DNA from: Eledone cirrhosa
Taxonomy: Eukaryota; Mollusca; Cephalopoda; Octopoda; Eledonidae
Assembly: GCA_964016885.1 (NCBI GenBank)
Contig: OZ024747.1
Location: forward strand, 32,501-96,500
Direction: 5' to 3'
Length of the DNA: 64,000 bases
The notes beneath the pieces are model-generated. The model was not told the DNA's origin and searched no databases. It saw nothing but the letters and a program-made list of their open reading frames with translations. Positions 43,925 through 55,152 of the stretch are shown here, in pieces. How positions within the stretch are numbered: position 1 is the first letter of the stretch; each line of letters begins with the position of its first letter. Made by a program: the position numbers and the translations under genes.

Positions 43925-44315
43925 AAGTGACACAACAAAAAGTACCCAGTCCACTCTGCAACGTGGTCATGTTGGTGACATGACAAAAGAAAAAGCACTC
44001 AGTCTATCCTGTAGTATGTTCGTTTTGTTGACGACAAAAAGCACCCAGTCCACTCTATAAGGTGATCATACTCATGACGTGACAAAAAGAAATAAATAAA
44101 ACACCAACTCCACCAGCTTTGGTACCATAATATTAAAAGGCATTCAGTCCACACTGTAACATAGTTGTTACAGAGGTCATCGAGCCATAGAAACCAAGCC
44201 AAAATACAGATCCATATAAGCAAGGCATGGTAAACTGACCCAACTTGTTTTATAATGCAACAGGCCATCTAATCCCTGCAAGTGTGGAAAAATAAGATGT
44301 TAAACGATGATGATG
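43925..44315 (+). mobile_element. LINE B 3' UTR, diverged, plus strand
   Basis: Repeated 'acaaaaagcacccagtccac' motifs (three times), 'ggccatctaatccctgcaag' and a terminal (gat)n at 44303-44311 identify the 3' UTR. It has internal tandem duplication of about 70 bp. Confidence 0.65.
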
Positions 44316-44777
44316 TTTCAGGGTGTACCAAACTGAATTTGAACTAAGAAAGTAATAATGATATGGTTCATATTTCAAATTTAGTCAGGTAGCAGAAATA
44401 AGACACCTGATGATAATTAAAGATCAAATAGATGGAAACAATGGAGATGTGAATATTTCTTTTTAAATGTTTGAGGTTAACTGTCTGACAAACTTATGGT
44501 TTAATCCGAGACTAAATGGCTTCAGTGATAGACTAATTGTAGCCATTAAAACACACACACCTTCATAGTCATTAATAATGGAATTTGTAAAATAAACGAA
44601 GTTTGTATTCCCTAAGGGGTCAGAGTACCTATCATTAAATCACCCAAGGCATAATTACATTTTCAAGAAAATGCCTCACATTCACTTTGGCCGTCATCAG
44701 ACAGTGTCCAACATTGATTAGGTGTTTCAACCCTCAACCATAACACCCTCTCACTGCCTATCTTCACCTCCTGGCTT

Positions 44778-45911
44778 CTAGCTTATATTTACTCTCCTGC
44801 TCCAAAACCGACAAGAGGCCTTTTCTGCGGCCTCCCCCATCCTGAGAACTGCAACCTTCTCACTTCCTATCATTCCAATGGCAGTGAGCTGGGAATCCCC
44901 TGCAGCCCACCTCGACTTGAAATAGCCATGCCTGTCAAGCTTACTCTCTACATTCCTGCACAAGTTATTGATATTGGCACTCTTTCGCTGAAAGGTGTTG
45001 CCACACTCTTCTTCCCATGGGACTGAAAGTTCAATCAGGATTATCTTTTTTATCCTTTTAGACCAATATACCACATCTGGCCTCAGGGATGTTTGAACAA
45101 CCAAGGGGAACTGCAACCTACCTCCCAGATCAACCCTCATATCCCATAATTGGGCCATTTGTAGTAGACTACATGTTGTTCTGTGATAGATAGCTTCTCT
45201 TCCTCTTTCACAAACCTGATTGATATTATCAGTTTCTTGTGTTTGATGTTCCCTACATCTTTCTTGGTTCAGATTGTTGGCAAGCACCATGAGCATCTTA
45301 TCATGACACCATCTATATCTCCCTTGATCAAGAGTTGTCTTACACCCTGATAAAATGTCTACCATGGTGCCTCTTTTTCCACAGAGCCTACACAATTCAT
45401 CCTCCCTCATGCCCCACCTGTACAAATTTGTTGGAGTTGGTAGCATATCATAAACCGATCACAACAGAAAGGAGATTCAGAAAGGTCCCAATCTCCATAA
45501 ATCTGCCCAAGTAATCGTCCTATTGAGGAGGTTCCATTTAGTGCAGGCTTCCTGAGATGCTAGTTCCACAGCCCTTGATTTCTGTTTTTCCTCCTCCTGC
45601 TGCCACACTTCTTCCTGGATTATGGTGTTTCTCTTTTTGTCTGCTTTTCTCCATAGTTGGAAATGGGAAGTTCCAAGGCCCTCTCTACCCATGTATGCTT
45701 GTGCGAGAGAAGCATCAACTGCCCATTTACATCCTGATCTTATAGTGACACCTGCATCTTTGATTTGTGCTTCTTGTGAGTCTTTAAACAATATCCTGAA
45801 TAGATGAATGTACAGAGAGTTGGAACAAATATCACAATATATTCTATCTGATGTATTAGTCATCCTGTCAACCCCTTGACTAAGTAGATTACAGAATTTT
45901 CTGGATTTCAT
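44778..45911 (-). pseudogene. RLE-type non-LTR retrotransposon C-terminal half
   Basis: One minus-strand frame with a small number of stops (near 45470-45476). It contains GCKWAVDASLAQAYMGREGL, LLPTPTNLYRWG-type text (MLPTPTNLYRWGMREDELC), a zinc-knuckle region CRLCGKRGTM-VDILSGCK in which the usual His is Asp, GRYRWCHDKMLMVLANNLNQ, and TSLRPDVVYW...IILIELSVPWEE. RPD followed by an acidic residue about 14 on is the restriction-like endonuclease signature. The end VAVLRMGEAAEKASCRFW closes the protein. Related C-termini occur in fish, coral and mollusc genomes. The missing His and the stops indicate a dead copy. Confidence 0.75.
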
Positions 45912-46004
45912 TAGCTTAGCATGCTAAGCTACAGATTGCAACTAAATGAGAGTTAAATAGGTGAAAGCAGATTTAAAGATTAAGACATTAAAAAGCTAAC
46001 ATAT

Positions 46005-46200
46005 ATGAAAGGAAGTGGTAAAGGTAACTATTCGTAGCTATATATATGGGTAGATCTGACTTCTTTATTCTTTCCATTTTGTTCATTGCAGCCCAGACTT
46101 TGGAAATTCTAATGCCAATGTCTTTTTTTAATGAACTCATCCAGCTGCCCAAATATAGAAAATCAACTATCTGCCATCCAGTGTGACAAGATACCACAAA
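46005..46200 (-). pseudogene. RTE-like LINE remnant
   Basis: Minus-strand VDFLYLGSWMSSLKKDIGIR, VWAAMNKMERIKKSDLP is the RT 'FRYLGAWVSS..IRIRKAKAW' segment, also found at 55740-55880 on the plus strand. Confidence 0.65.
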
Positions 46201-46347
46201 AGTAAGAAAAAATAACATGCTGAATAAGTTATCAAAATAGTATATGATATATGTAAAACTGACAGTTAGACATGTATGAGTTATGTGTGTACGTGTACAA
46301 TATATTTTGCACATATCAACTATATTTATATTCATTGAGTCTCTACA

Positions 46348-46535
46348 TTTCATCATCATCATTATCGTTTAACGTCTATCTTCCACGCTAGCATGGGTTA
46401 GACGGGAGTTGTCCCAATTTGAGGCAAGGTTGGTTGGGTGACCGTGGCACACTCGTATAAGACTATCTGGCAGGTTTTCTACGGCTGGATGCCCTTCCTA
46501 ACACCAACCACATTTAAAGTGTGGACTGTGTTTCA
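46348..46535 (-). mobile_element. LINE B 3' tail, minus strand
   Basis: Begins with (atc)n at 46350 and 'cgtttaacgtctatcttcca'; contains 'ggctggatgcccttcctaac'. It is truncated at about 46530. Confidence 0.7.
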
Positions 46536-47105
46536 ATATGCATTGATCATCTCTAAGTCTTGCCAACTGAGTTGAATATGCTTCGCTGAAGAGATCGAAT
46601 AAGGTCGAAACTGTCAGTAAAAAAAATTCGATTTGCTAATATCATTGGAGTTATCGCTCTTGTATGTTGTTTTGTATTGTAAACACACCTAGAGAGAGTT
46701 TCTAACAACTAATTACATAGTTATTCTAAGTAAATCGAAGATTTTCCGTCCACTAAATTACGTGATAGTCTACTGTATGTACACTGAGGCTATTTCGTTT
46801 TGGATATATAGAATAACAGGCAAAAAACAAATTAAAGGGGAAAAACTCGAAAATAACATAGAAGTGTATTAAAAGAGCAAGTGTTGAGGGAGCCTTAAAC
46901 AAGTTTTTTTTTTCTGAGATTCATCCCGCCGTGTTATCTTGTTGAGTTAATTTATTGATTGGCAATAATTGACTACAAACAATGTCTGTGGAGGTGCAAG
47001 TCAGTATCGAAAACTTTACAAATAAATCCTTCGGGTGAAAATTTCGCAAATATTTCATTTAATCGATTTTAAAAAAATACAAAAAGTCGAAGATTTCCAT
47101 CGAAA
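46536..47105. other. No gene recognised
   Basis: AT-rich DNA without a supported feature. Confidence 0.35.
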
Positions 47106-47107
47106 AA

Positions 47108-47265
47108 TTAGATGGAGGCGGCGAATTGGCAGAGTCGTTAGAACGTCGGATAGAATACTTTATGGTATTCGTTTCGGCTCTCTGAGTTCAACTTTGCCTT
47201 TCATTCTTTAGAGGTCGAAAACAAAAGTACCAGTCTCGTACTAGGATTGATTCTTCCTCTATATC
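47108..47265 (+). mobile_element. SINE family 1, plus strand
   Basis: Head 'gcgaattggcagagtcgtta', 'gaacgtcggatagaatactt' and 'actttgcctttcattcttta' with 'aaaagtaccagtctcgtact'. This copy keeps the tRNA-related head best of all copies here. Confidence 0.8.
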
Positions 47266-48070
47266 TCTTCCTCATTCTCTCTCTCGCACTTTCTATCTTT
47301 CTCTGGAAGAAATCTGCCGTAATCAGGTCTGGGCTTCGCCAGACTTAAAATGCCCCCAAAACGCCATATGTCAATACGGCGCCCCTACAACTCTACCGGG
47401 AGTTACGGGACTATACCATACCGTATCCCTAATGCAAAACACCCCTGGCTTATTTGAGCAGAGCTTATGATCAAGGGCGCTCTAGCCGTAACCAACCTGT
47501 CTTTTAAATACCATTGACCAACGAATTCTTCCTTTTTTTGATAATGTGATTTGAGGTAGATTTAACAGCTATTTCTAGCAATTCAAATGTCGCTTACAAG
47601 TCGAGAGTTGTGTATGTATGAAGGTGGATAGTGTTGAAAACACGTGTTTAAGTGAACTAATTTTTAAGGATATATTTTATATGTGAGGGTGTATTGATTT
47701 TTTTTTTCAGGCTTTGTGTTCATGTCTCTTTCTATTTAAAAATTTGACTGCTATTTTTAGCACATCGAACGACTACCTAGGGCGTGGCTTAGTCAATGTA
47801 TATATGGATACGTTGTGTGTGTGTTTTAATTTAATGTAAGTTTGTATATAATTGATAGTATAGTTTCAGCTAAGCATTTTCTGTAGCTGGCCCCATGTGA
47901 CTTTTAACTCAAACGTTTGCAGTTTCGTATAAATTTTAGCAATATAATTCGATATTTACAAGCCTGCATCACTGCACGCATATGTCTGTGTTCTGTTTAC
48001 CAACTTCCATTCACAACATACTGGACAACTCGAGGCAACAGTAAAAACACTTGCCTATGGTGGCAGGCAG
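47266..48070. other. Diverged repeat DNA without a gene
   Basis: Contains 'ttaacagctatttctagcaa' and 'gactgctatttttagcacat', end pieces of SINE family 3, and otherwise unrecognised sequence. Confidence 0.35.
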
Positions 48071-48079
48071 TAAATACTT

Positions 48080-48838
48080 GTGGTCGCGCATCACACGGAG
48101 CTAAACCTCATTCTGAAGAGAGCTTTGGCCCGTGCGAATATCGCCTCAGTCTTGGAACCATCTGGGTTATCCAGAAGTGACGGCAAAAGATCTGACGGTC
48201 TTAGCCTGTGCCCCTGGTCGAGAGGCAGGTGCCTTGTCTGGGACGTCACTGTTAGTGACTCTTTTGCTCTTCCCCACATCCTGGATGCTGCGGTTAGGAC
48301 GAGAGCCACAGCTTCTTCAGCCGAGCGGAGTAAGACCCTCAAATACTCTGATCTGTCGGCCAGCTACATTTTTCAGCCTGTGGTTTTCGAGACGTTTGGG
48401 GGAGTCGGGCCGCTGACTGCGAGGTTTCTTTCCTCACTGGCGGCTCGCTTAATAGAGATGACTGGCGAATCTCGCGAGGGTGCTTGGCTGTTTCAGCGCA
48501 TCAGCCTCGCCATCACCCGAGGCAACGTTGCGAGTGTGCTGGCTTGCCTCAAAAATCTAGAGAGGTTGCCCAGTACTCGCGACATTGCTGTCTTTTGCTT
48601 TGGTGTTGGCTCCGTTGTTCACCCCTTCCTTTACATTTTCTTTAATATTGTAGCATTGAAGGAATATATCTTTCATTATATCATCCTTTGTAGTGTTACC
48701 GAGGCATTTGTAATGTTATTTATGTATATATTTAAAACATATTTGTTATGTTATTCTACTGTAAATTTATTTGTTTGTATTTTCATTCTGAAGGAATTGC
48801 AAACGATTTGTAATGTTGTTTGTGCAACTATGAATAAA
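48080..48838 (+). pseudogene. LINE C-terminus with PD-type nuclease-like motif and 3' UTR
   Basis: The frame encodes HHTELNLILKRALARANIAS, SDGLSLCPWSRGRCLVWDVT, ADSFA-like VSDSFALPHILDAAVRTRAT, AERSKTLKYSDLSASYIFQP and FETFGGVGPL, then SREGAWLFQRISLAITRGNV. The family has RPDG...WD at the motif; here the Pro is Ser (RSDG). This C-terminal block, with a PD-(D/E)xK-like arrangement, is common in invertebrate LINE-like repeats. The frame runs out after about 180 family residues and the rest is 3' UTR with AATAAA at 48834 before a (ta)n run. Confidence 0.65.
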
Positions 48839-48839
48839 A

Positions 48840-48841
48840 TT

Positions 48842-48896
<55 letters not shown>
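48840..48896. repeat. (TA)n microsatellite
   Basis: Uninterrupted ta run of about 55 bp that follows directly on the LINE AATAAA. Confidence 0.95.
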
Positions 48897-48898
<2 letters not shown>

Positions 48899-48902
48899 GT
48901 AT

Positions 48903-49100
48903 TTCAGGTCAGTCCTGGTTGAGCAGACATGTGATAAAAGACGTTCCAGGCGTGGTTATCCGGTCATATGTGTAGCTAAGACCACATTGTCAAATGATAC
49001 TTTGTCTTTTTTCTTCATCGGGGGTCATTTAAAATTAGATCTGGCTGCTATTTCTAGGAAGTTGAGTGCTCGTATATAAATTCTCTACGTTGACTTCGCC
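48903..49100 (+). mobile_element. SINE-like repeat (family 3)
   Basis: 'gataaaagacgttccaggcg', 'tggttatccggtc' and 'ctgctatttctaggaagttg' match 39740-39930. It ends at a poly(C)/poly(A) tract (49097-49127). Confidence 0.55.
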
Positions 49101-49241
49101 CCCCCCCCCCCCCCCCAAAAAAAACAACAACTAATCCCCATCACCATTTTAAACAACGATAATTAGAAGAGACTTTCACAATATATCATCTTATATTCAT
49201 CAACAGTTTGATAAAGATCTCAGGTTTTCATGTGTACGTAA

Positions 49242-49266
49242 TTAGCGGGTCCCAGTGCACGACCCG
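49242..49266 (-). mobile_element. Possible Helitron-like 3' end
   Basis: On the minus strand CGGGTC...GACCCG-type stem (49266-49246) is followed at once by CTAA and T. The usual spacer between hairpin and CTRR is missing, so this is weak. Confidence 0.3.
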
Positions 49267-49498
49267 GCATCTTTTACCATTTCGTTGAAAAGTCGTTTTT
49301 GTTTGTTTTTTCTCCCTATGCCCTTGGGAGTGGAATGAAAGTCACAATCTCTCATGTTCTTTATTCCTAACAAAAACCAGTTGTCTTGATTATAAATGTC
49401 ATTAAAGTTAACAAATGCCTCATTTTTTTTGTTTTTGTTTTTTTCTATAACTAATGATATATAAATTTAAAAAAATATATAAATAAAATAAAACTTAC

Positions 49499-49625
49499 CG
49501 AAAATTTGGTTTACATTCGATTCAATATATTATATTAATATATTGTTGATGTTTGTTTCGGTTATGAAAAGTAATCCTGATTCACATACAGAAATGTTAT
49601 AAAGACTGCTCGGTCTACAATTTAG
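49499..49625 (-). promoter_or_regulatory. Candidate leader exon and promoter of the PRELID1-like gene
   Basis: On the minus strand TTTTCG|GTAAGT (intron starting at 49498) is a strong splice donor. A perfect CRE-type palindrome TGACGTCA is at 49638-49645, 140 bp upstream of it. The PRELID1-like gene needs a leader exon upstream of 42989. Joining the two is inference; the intron would be 6.5 kb. Confidence 0.3.
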
Positions 49626-49722
49626 CCATTAACCTGCTGACGTCACAATCAAGGGGGAGACAATAAGGTACTGCACCTAATTTAGTAAATCATTTCGTTT
49701 GGTAACTGTTTTGCAGGGGTTT

Positions 49723-49850
49723 TCTATATAAATAAAAGTCGATTCGTGTCTGTCCATATGTCAGTACACTCGTGAGATGGTTAAAACGAAGGAAGGGGGA
49801 TGGTGAGAATTCTACGGCGAAAAACTAAAACAGCATTTCAATTTTTGCAC
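49723..49850 (+). mobile_element. Possible Helitron-type 5' end
   Basis: 'tctatatataaataaaagtc' followed by 'gattcgtgtctgtccatatg' resembles 5' starts of Helitrons (TC, AT-rich, then TCTGTC). The matching 3' end was not found. Confidence 0.35.
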
Positions 49851-49976
49851 AAAGCTCTGTGTGAGTATGTGTGAATGTATGAGTGTGTAAAAGGGAGGAA
49901 GGGGGAGGGTATAAACAAAAGTATGCTCTCTGTAAGTGTATGTTTCCAAAGGAGAATGAACTCATGAGTAAATAAT

Positions 49977-50111
49977 TATCATCATCATTGTCAACATCGT
50001 CGTCATTATCATCGTTGTCATCATCATTATCATCATCATCATCGTCATTATCATGATTGTCATCATCATCATCATCCACATCATCATCATCACTATCATC
50101 ATCATCATCTT
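49977..50111. repeat. (ATC/GTC)n imperfect microsatellite
   Basis: atc/atcgtc/attgtc units; the minus strand reads poly-Asp/Asn with no gene context. Confidence 0.9.
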
Positions 50112-50129
50112 AAGATTTTGATGAGGGAC

Positions 50130-50790
50130 AGTATGGCACTGGGAACAAGATGGTAAAATATGGAAATGCGGAGATAGGGTGGCAGACTATGGCGCCACGG
50201 AGCTAGGGTGGCACACTATGGCACTGGGAAGCTTGAGTGACATAGTATAACAATATGGAACTATGAGGGCAACCCCCTAGAATGGCACGCTTTGGAACTG
50301 GGCAGCTAGAGTGAAGCAGTATGGCACTGCAGAGCTAGAGTTGCACACTATGAAACTGGAGCTTGAGTGACACAGTAAGGAAATAAGGAACTAGAGTGGT
50401 AAAGTATGGCAATGGAGAGATAGTGTAGGAGAAGTATGGCACTTTGAAGCTAGAGTGCCGCAGTATGGCACTGCGAAGCTATGGTGACACATTATGGTAC
50501 TGGGAAGTTTGAGTGACACAGTTTGGAAATATGAAACTAGAGGTCGCAGTATGGCAATGGGGAAATAGGGTGACAAATACGGCACTTAAGATTAAGGTGT
50601 CGCACTATGGCACAGGGGAGCTAGAGTAGGACACTATGGAACTGAGGAGCTTCAGTGACACAGTATGGAAATAGTGAGCTGAGGTGACCCGTTATGGCAA
50701 TGGGGAGATATGGCACTTTGAAGCTTGGGTGCCGCATGATGACACTACGGATCTAGGTGAAGCAGTATGGCACTTTTTCTCTGATACTAA
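50130..50790. repeat. Minisatellite with about 30-bp unit and higher-order pattern
   Basis: Units vary around 'cactatggcactgggaagct' plus 'agagtggca'. About twenty imperfect copies, in which 'gcttgagtgacacagtatgg' and 'aatggggagatagggtg' variants recur roughly every 120-130 bp, suggest a higher-order unit. No coding frame. Confidence 0.8.
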
Positions 50791-51130
50791 TGCTTCTGCC
50801 AAGACAACATGACTTATCTCCCGTGATACTATTGTTTGTGCTAAGACTTGACATATCTCCCTTGGTACTAATACTTGACAAGGCAACATGATTTACCTCC
50901 CCTGACATTACTGCTTCCGCGGGTATAAAAAGTTCAGGGTAGTCGTTTTTCACATACCAGTCGACCAAGTCACATTTTAAACATTATCGTAAGTTCTTGT
51001 GATCTGTCACATCACCAAAGTGTCTCTACAATAGAGAGTGTGTGTTTGTTTAGTGGGAGAGGGAGATAGGTAGAGAAAAAGGGAGATACAGAGAGGGAGG
51101 GGAGAGAGAGGGCATAGATAGATTGATAGA
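50791..51130. other. No gene recognised
   Basis: Contains 'gacttatctcccgtgatact' twice in varied form (50810-50880), perhaps a continuation of the minisatellite, then a purine-rich (gaga) stretch at 51050-51110. Confidence 0.35.
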
Positions 51131-51132
51131 GG

Positions 51133-51475
51133 GTCATCATCATTTCATCATCATCATTTCATTTTACATCCACTTTTCCCTGCTTGCAAGGGTGGGACGG
51201 GAACTGATTCTGGCTTGATTTCTACAGCTGGATGCCCTTCCTAACACCAACCTCATTTACAGTGAGTGCTGGGTGCTTTTTTGCCGTGGCACCTCCACGA
51301 CCACTTTGCAGTGGAATGATAGGGACCCCAGTCCCTATCATCTCATTTCTACAGCTGAGTAAACTGGAGCAATGTGAAATAAAGTGCCTTACTCAAGGAA
51401 ACAACTCATCGCCCGGTCTGAGAATTTAACTCACAACCTTTCGAATGCAAGGCCACTAAGTCATGTGCCTCCAGG
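51133..51475 (-). mobile_element. SINE family 2, full length, minus strand
   Basis: Head 'catgacttagtggccttgca' near 51470 and tail (gat)n at 51133-51160. The body matches 29784-30113 almost throughout ('tagggactggggtcc', 'ggtcgtggaggtgccacggc', 'cagctgtagaaatcaagcca'). Confidence 0.85.
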
Positions 51476-51631
51476 GTATATATGTATATATAGGAGAGAG
51501 AGGATGAATTGACCCCAGTATTGGACTGGTACATTATTTCTTGATTTTAGAAGGATGATAAGGCATGATGAACTCAGCCATATTTAAAAAGGGGTAGAAT
51601 AAAAATAACACACACACATATATATATATAT

Positions 51632-52900
51632 CATCATCATCATCACGCATGGGTTAGACGGGTTGTCCTGTTGTGGGCAGTGTCTGGACGGCTGACCTTG
51701 TCTTGCTCATACAGGAACTGATTCTGGCTTGATTTCTACAGCTGGGTGTGTTTTTGCCGTGGCACCTCCACGACCACTCTGCAGTGGGAGGGTGTGGGGG
51801 CATATTGTCTATATGCTTCAGCTTCGGCTTGTACCCATGGGAGGTCGGGTACTATGTATTACTGCGTGATGCCAGAGGTCACAGTCATGTGTCATCGCCT
51901 TTGAGAGGTGTAATTGGGTAAGGTCGGCTTTTAACACCTCATCCCAGGTCTTCTTGGGTCTCCCCACTCCGCGGTTTCCATTCACTTCTAGTGCTCTGCA
52001 CCTTTTTATGCAGCTGTCATCCTTCATACGCATCACATGTCCATACCAACGCAACCGCCTCTCCTGCACACAGCATTTGATTCCTCTTATGCTCAATCTC
52101 TCTCTCAATTCATTTATGCTTTGCCATTCGCGTATATTACTATTACACATCCATCGGAGCATGCAGGCTTCGTTTCTTTCTAATCTACATAAGTCTTCCA
52201 CCTTCAGCGCCCAGGTCTCACTACTATGTAATAATGCTGTTCGTATACATGCATCATACAGTCTGCCTTTCATTTTGAGGGAAAAGACTTCATTCTTAAT
52301 TAAGCTTCCTGAGATCCCGCTACATCTCTTGTGTACCCATTGTTTGCATTTGGGGCAGAGAATGGAGTTCCTACCTACACCTTTCCTACATACTGGGCAA
52401 GGCCATTTCCCTGAGGGGATCTGGGTTCTGCTTTCTCGTCTACTTACAAGGACCTTAGTCTTTGTCAGGTTGATTTTGCGACCCTTTCTTTCTAGTCCCT
52501 GCTTCCAAGTTTGGAATTTCTTCTCTAGTTCTACCATAGATTCAGCTATAAGTTTGAGGTCATCTGCATACAGGAGTTCCCATGGGCATCTAGTCTTAAA
52601 CTCCTCCGTTATTGCCTGCAGGACTATGATGAACAGGAGAGGGCTAAGAACAGAGCCCTGGTGGACACCGACCTGTACGCTAAATTCCTCGCTATACTCA
52701 TTGCTAATCCTAACTTTGCTGACTGTTCCCCTATACATGGCTTGTACAGCTTTCACAAGCCATTCATCTACTCCTAGTTTTCTAAGAGCTCACCAGATTA
52801 TAGCACGTGGAACTCTGTCAAAGGCTTTCTTGAGATCGATGAATGCCAGGTAGAGTGGCTTACTTTTAGCTAGGTACTTTTCCTGAAAAAAAAAATATAT
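51632..52900 (-). pseudogene. LINE B: open RT C-terminal frame with PHD-like finger and internal deletion
   Basis: An uninterrupted 312-residue frame (52756-51818) begins in the RT: VQAMYRGTVSKVRISNEYSE, VHQGSVLSPLLFIIVLQAIT, LLYADDLKLIAES (intact YADD) and INLTKTKVLVSRRESR. The zinc cluster is CPVC-x9-CPKC-x4-H-x2-C (52405-52322). The frame then jumps from SGSLIKNEV to FSLKMKGRLYDACIRTALLH, losing about 75 residues present at 22250-22480, including the last Cys pair of the finger and FRYLGD. The C-terminus (WMCNSNIREWQSINELRERL, RRLRWYGHVMRMKDD, VGRPKKTWDEVLKADLTQL) is complete. The 3' tail is at 51632 ((atc)n). Upstream it ends near 52890. It is probably inactive despite the open frame. Confidence 0.8.
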
Positions 52901-53395
52901 ATATATATAATTATGGATTGAGAGGAGGGGCTGTGTGGTTACTGATAACGAGTGTTAGAAGGTAAGGAGACACAAACAAGAGATGGACAGTCTCCCTACG
53001 TCACTAGTTTACTACGGATCACGGATGTTTTGCCACATTATAAACTATACATCTATCCATAGGATGCCCATATCCTTTTATCTATCAAAAGGCCATGGTA
53101 TATATAATATAATATGCATTAGTACATAAATATACATATGAAATATATGAAAACTATAAATAAATATATATATAAAACATTTTTTTTTAAATTCACCAAA
53201 TCATAATTAAAAGGTTCATACTAATAGTTTTTATATTCATCCATCTGCACAATTGCACTGTAAGGACTTCTTTTTCAGAATATATGATCTTCATGTGAAC
53301 AAGGGATTAGTTCTATGGTACCACCACACATCCAAATCTATGGAAAAAAAAAGGATGTTTGTGTAAAAAGAAAAAAAGAAAAATGATTCAGCAAA
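52901..53395. other. No gene recognised
   Basis: AT-rich unique-looking DNA. Confidence 0.35.
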
Positions 53396-53399
53396 ACAT

Positions 53400-53870
53400 A
53401 GATTAAAGCTCTGACATCTGGCAACTGACTTGGTAGACACCCATAAAATTATTAACCATCTTTCCAACATCAACCCTGAGAACCTTTTTCAATTCCATGT
53501 GTCTAAACCCATGGACATGCTTACAAAGTCAGAAAACAGCACAACTTCCATGACTTTTGGAAGCATTTTTTCATGCTCTGAGTTGCTGAAGCATGGAACA
53601 AACTACCTGCATCAGTTGTTAGCTGTCAAGACACTGCATCCTTCAAAACTTTCATGCTTCCCAAAATTCGCCAACACTACACCTGATATATCCCCTCCAT
53701 ACATGAGCACATATGTATCTGTGTGTACATCATGACTCATACACTGTTCACTTTCCTGACATCTGTACATTATTGTATGTACTATACATGTACCTTTAAT
53801 GAGTTGTAGTGCACTGTATACAATCATTTTTAATATTTATTTTATTTTATTTATATCTACAACATGGGTA
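53400..53870 (+). pseudogene. L2/CR1-like LINE C-terminus, plus strand
   Basis: The frame reads DTHKIINHLSNINPENLFQF, MDMLTKSENSTTSMTFGSIF, SCSELLKHGTNYLHQLLAVK and LHPSKLSCF. It matches the minus-strand copy at 11385-11666. 3' end 'gagttgtagtgcactgtata' is shared with 11360-11385. Confidence 0.75.
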
Positions 53871-54374
53871 ACTTCTATAGTATCTTTACTAGTTTTTTAA
53901 TAAATATAAATTTATTTTTGATGTAACTATAAATTGGTCAAATATACAGAAAAGAAAACAATATTGGAAAAGACTATAAATGATATAAATGAGAGGGAAA
54001 GAGCAAAGAATATTTTTTTTCTTTTCTTAGGGCAGATTACTGTAATACAGTGTTAAGTTCTCTGCAATACACTACTGATTTGGATTTGAATGGGGTGCCA
54101 TTTCAGGTCAACTTCTTATAAGAGCGAGTTGGAATGAAGAAGAAGAAGAGGAAGAAGGAGGAGGAGGAATATGAGGATAATGGGGAAGAAAGATTGAAGA
54201 GTTTGGCAAAGATATGGGGTTAGTTCTTGGGGTGCATTGTTTGAAGGTAATGAAAGGGATACTATAAAGATCGGTTACTTTGTTGGTATGAAATAGCTGG
54301 AGATGCTTTAGCATTTGGCATGTGTGTGAGTATGTGGCTCACAGCCTGGCAGAGAGAGAGAGAAAGAAAGTTAG
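53871..54374. other. No gene recognised
   Basis: AT-rich, with a gaa/gga-rich stretch at 54135-54190 and (ga)n at 54352-54368. No supported gene. Confidence 0.35.
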
Positions 54375-54850
54375 TTCTGGAGAAGATTTATTTGGTGAGT
54401 CCAATGTGCCAGTACAGAATGAGAGTATAACACACAGAGCCATGATAATGTTTTTTGCTTGAATGGTGTCTCTGGGTAGTTCCCATGAATCAACAGGAAA
54501 TTGTTAAACACCCAATCTTGTAGGCCCCCTTCAATCACAAATGGCCATGGTTTTGCATCTAGAAAGTTCCCCTCTGAGGTACAAGCCTGAACAAGGTGTG
54601 TTTGTGGAAGGTCAACAGTTGCCCATGCATACCAGTCTTCCATCTCCAAACCACTGGCATTGTCCAAGAGAAAGGCAATGGCTGATACAGCTTGGCACCA
54701 GTAATGTCGCAACTCATTTCTACAGCTGAGTGAACTGGAGCAACCTGAAATAAAGTGCTTTGCCTAAGGACACAACACATCACCCAGTCCGGGATTCAAA
54801 CTCACAACCTTACGATTGTGAGCTCAACACTCTAACCACTAAGCCTTGCA
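54375..54850 (-). mobile_element. tRNA-derived cephalopod SINE, long form, minus strand
   Basis: Read in reverse it starts 'ggcttagtggttagagtgtt' (box A) with 'gtgagtttgaatcccggact' (box B) 40 nt on, and 'gcactttatttcaggttgct'. The body ('ttgccttctcttgg'-like, 'ggagatggaagactggtatg', 'cttccacaaacacaccttgt') runs about 350 bp to 54390. Head is shared with SINE family 2, but the body differs, so it is a separate subfamily or chimera. Confidence 0.8.
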
Positions 54851-55150
54851 CCTTCATATAAATTATTGAAAACCAATATAACCACTCTCTTATAATTACT
54901 CCATAGAATTTGACTATATGAAGAAGTTTACGAGTTGATCAATGGTATTTGACTTATGTTATCAGCAAACTGTGTATCACATAAAACAGTGGGTTTCACT
55001 TACTTCTCCTTTGTGTCAATGTAAAGCTGAGATCTTGTTCATTAACAATGGTTTCCCTCATGGCATAATACAGAGTGATTATGAAAAGATATGGTGACAA
55101 TGTGGTACTTTGAAGGACACATACTAGGATTTCAAAAATCTCAGTATCAC
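54851..55150. other. No gene recognised
   Basis: Unclassified sequence, possibly the continuation of the LINE below (RT-like text 'VPLYLFIITL' cannot be confirmed). Confidence 0.3.
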
Positions 55151-55152
55151 TA

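Noticed and set aside
49825..50079. Poly-Asp/Asn frame on the minus strand
   Set aside because: Pure translation of the (atc)n microsatellite.
51954..52853. 299-residue plus-strand frame
   Set aside because: Shadow of the LINE B frame on the minus strand; no domain on the plus strand.
54541..54783. Frames of 62-74 residues in the SINE
   Set aside because: They fall inside the long-form tRNA-derived SINE and have no protein identity.
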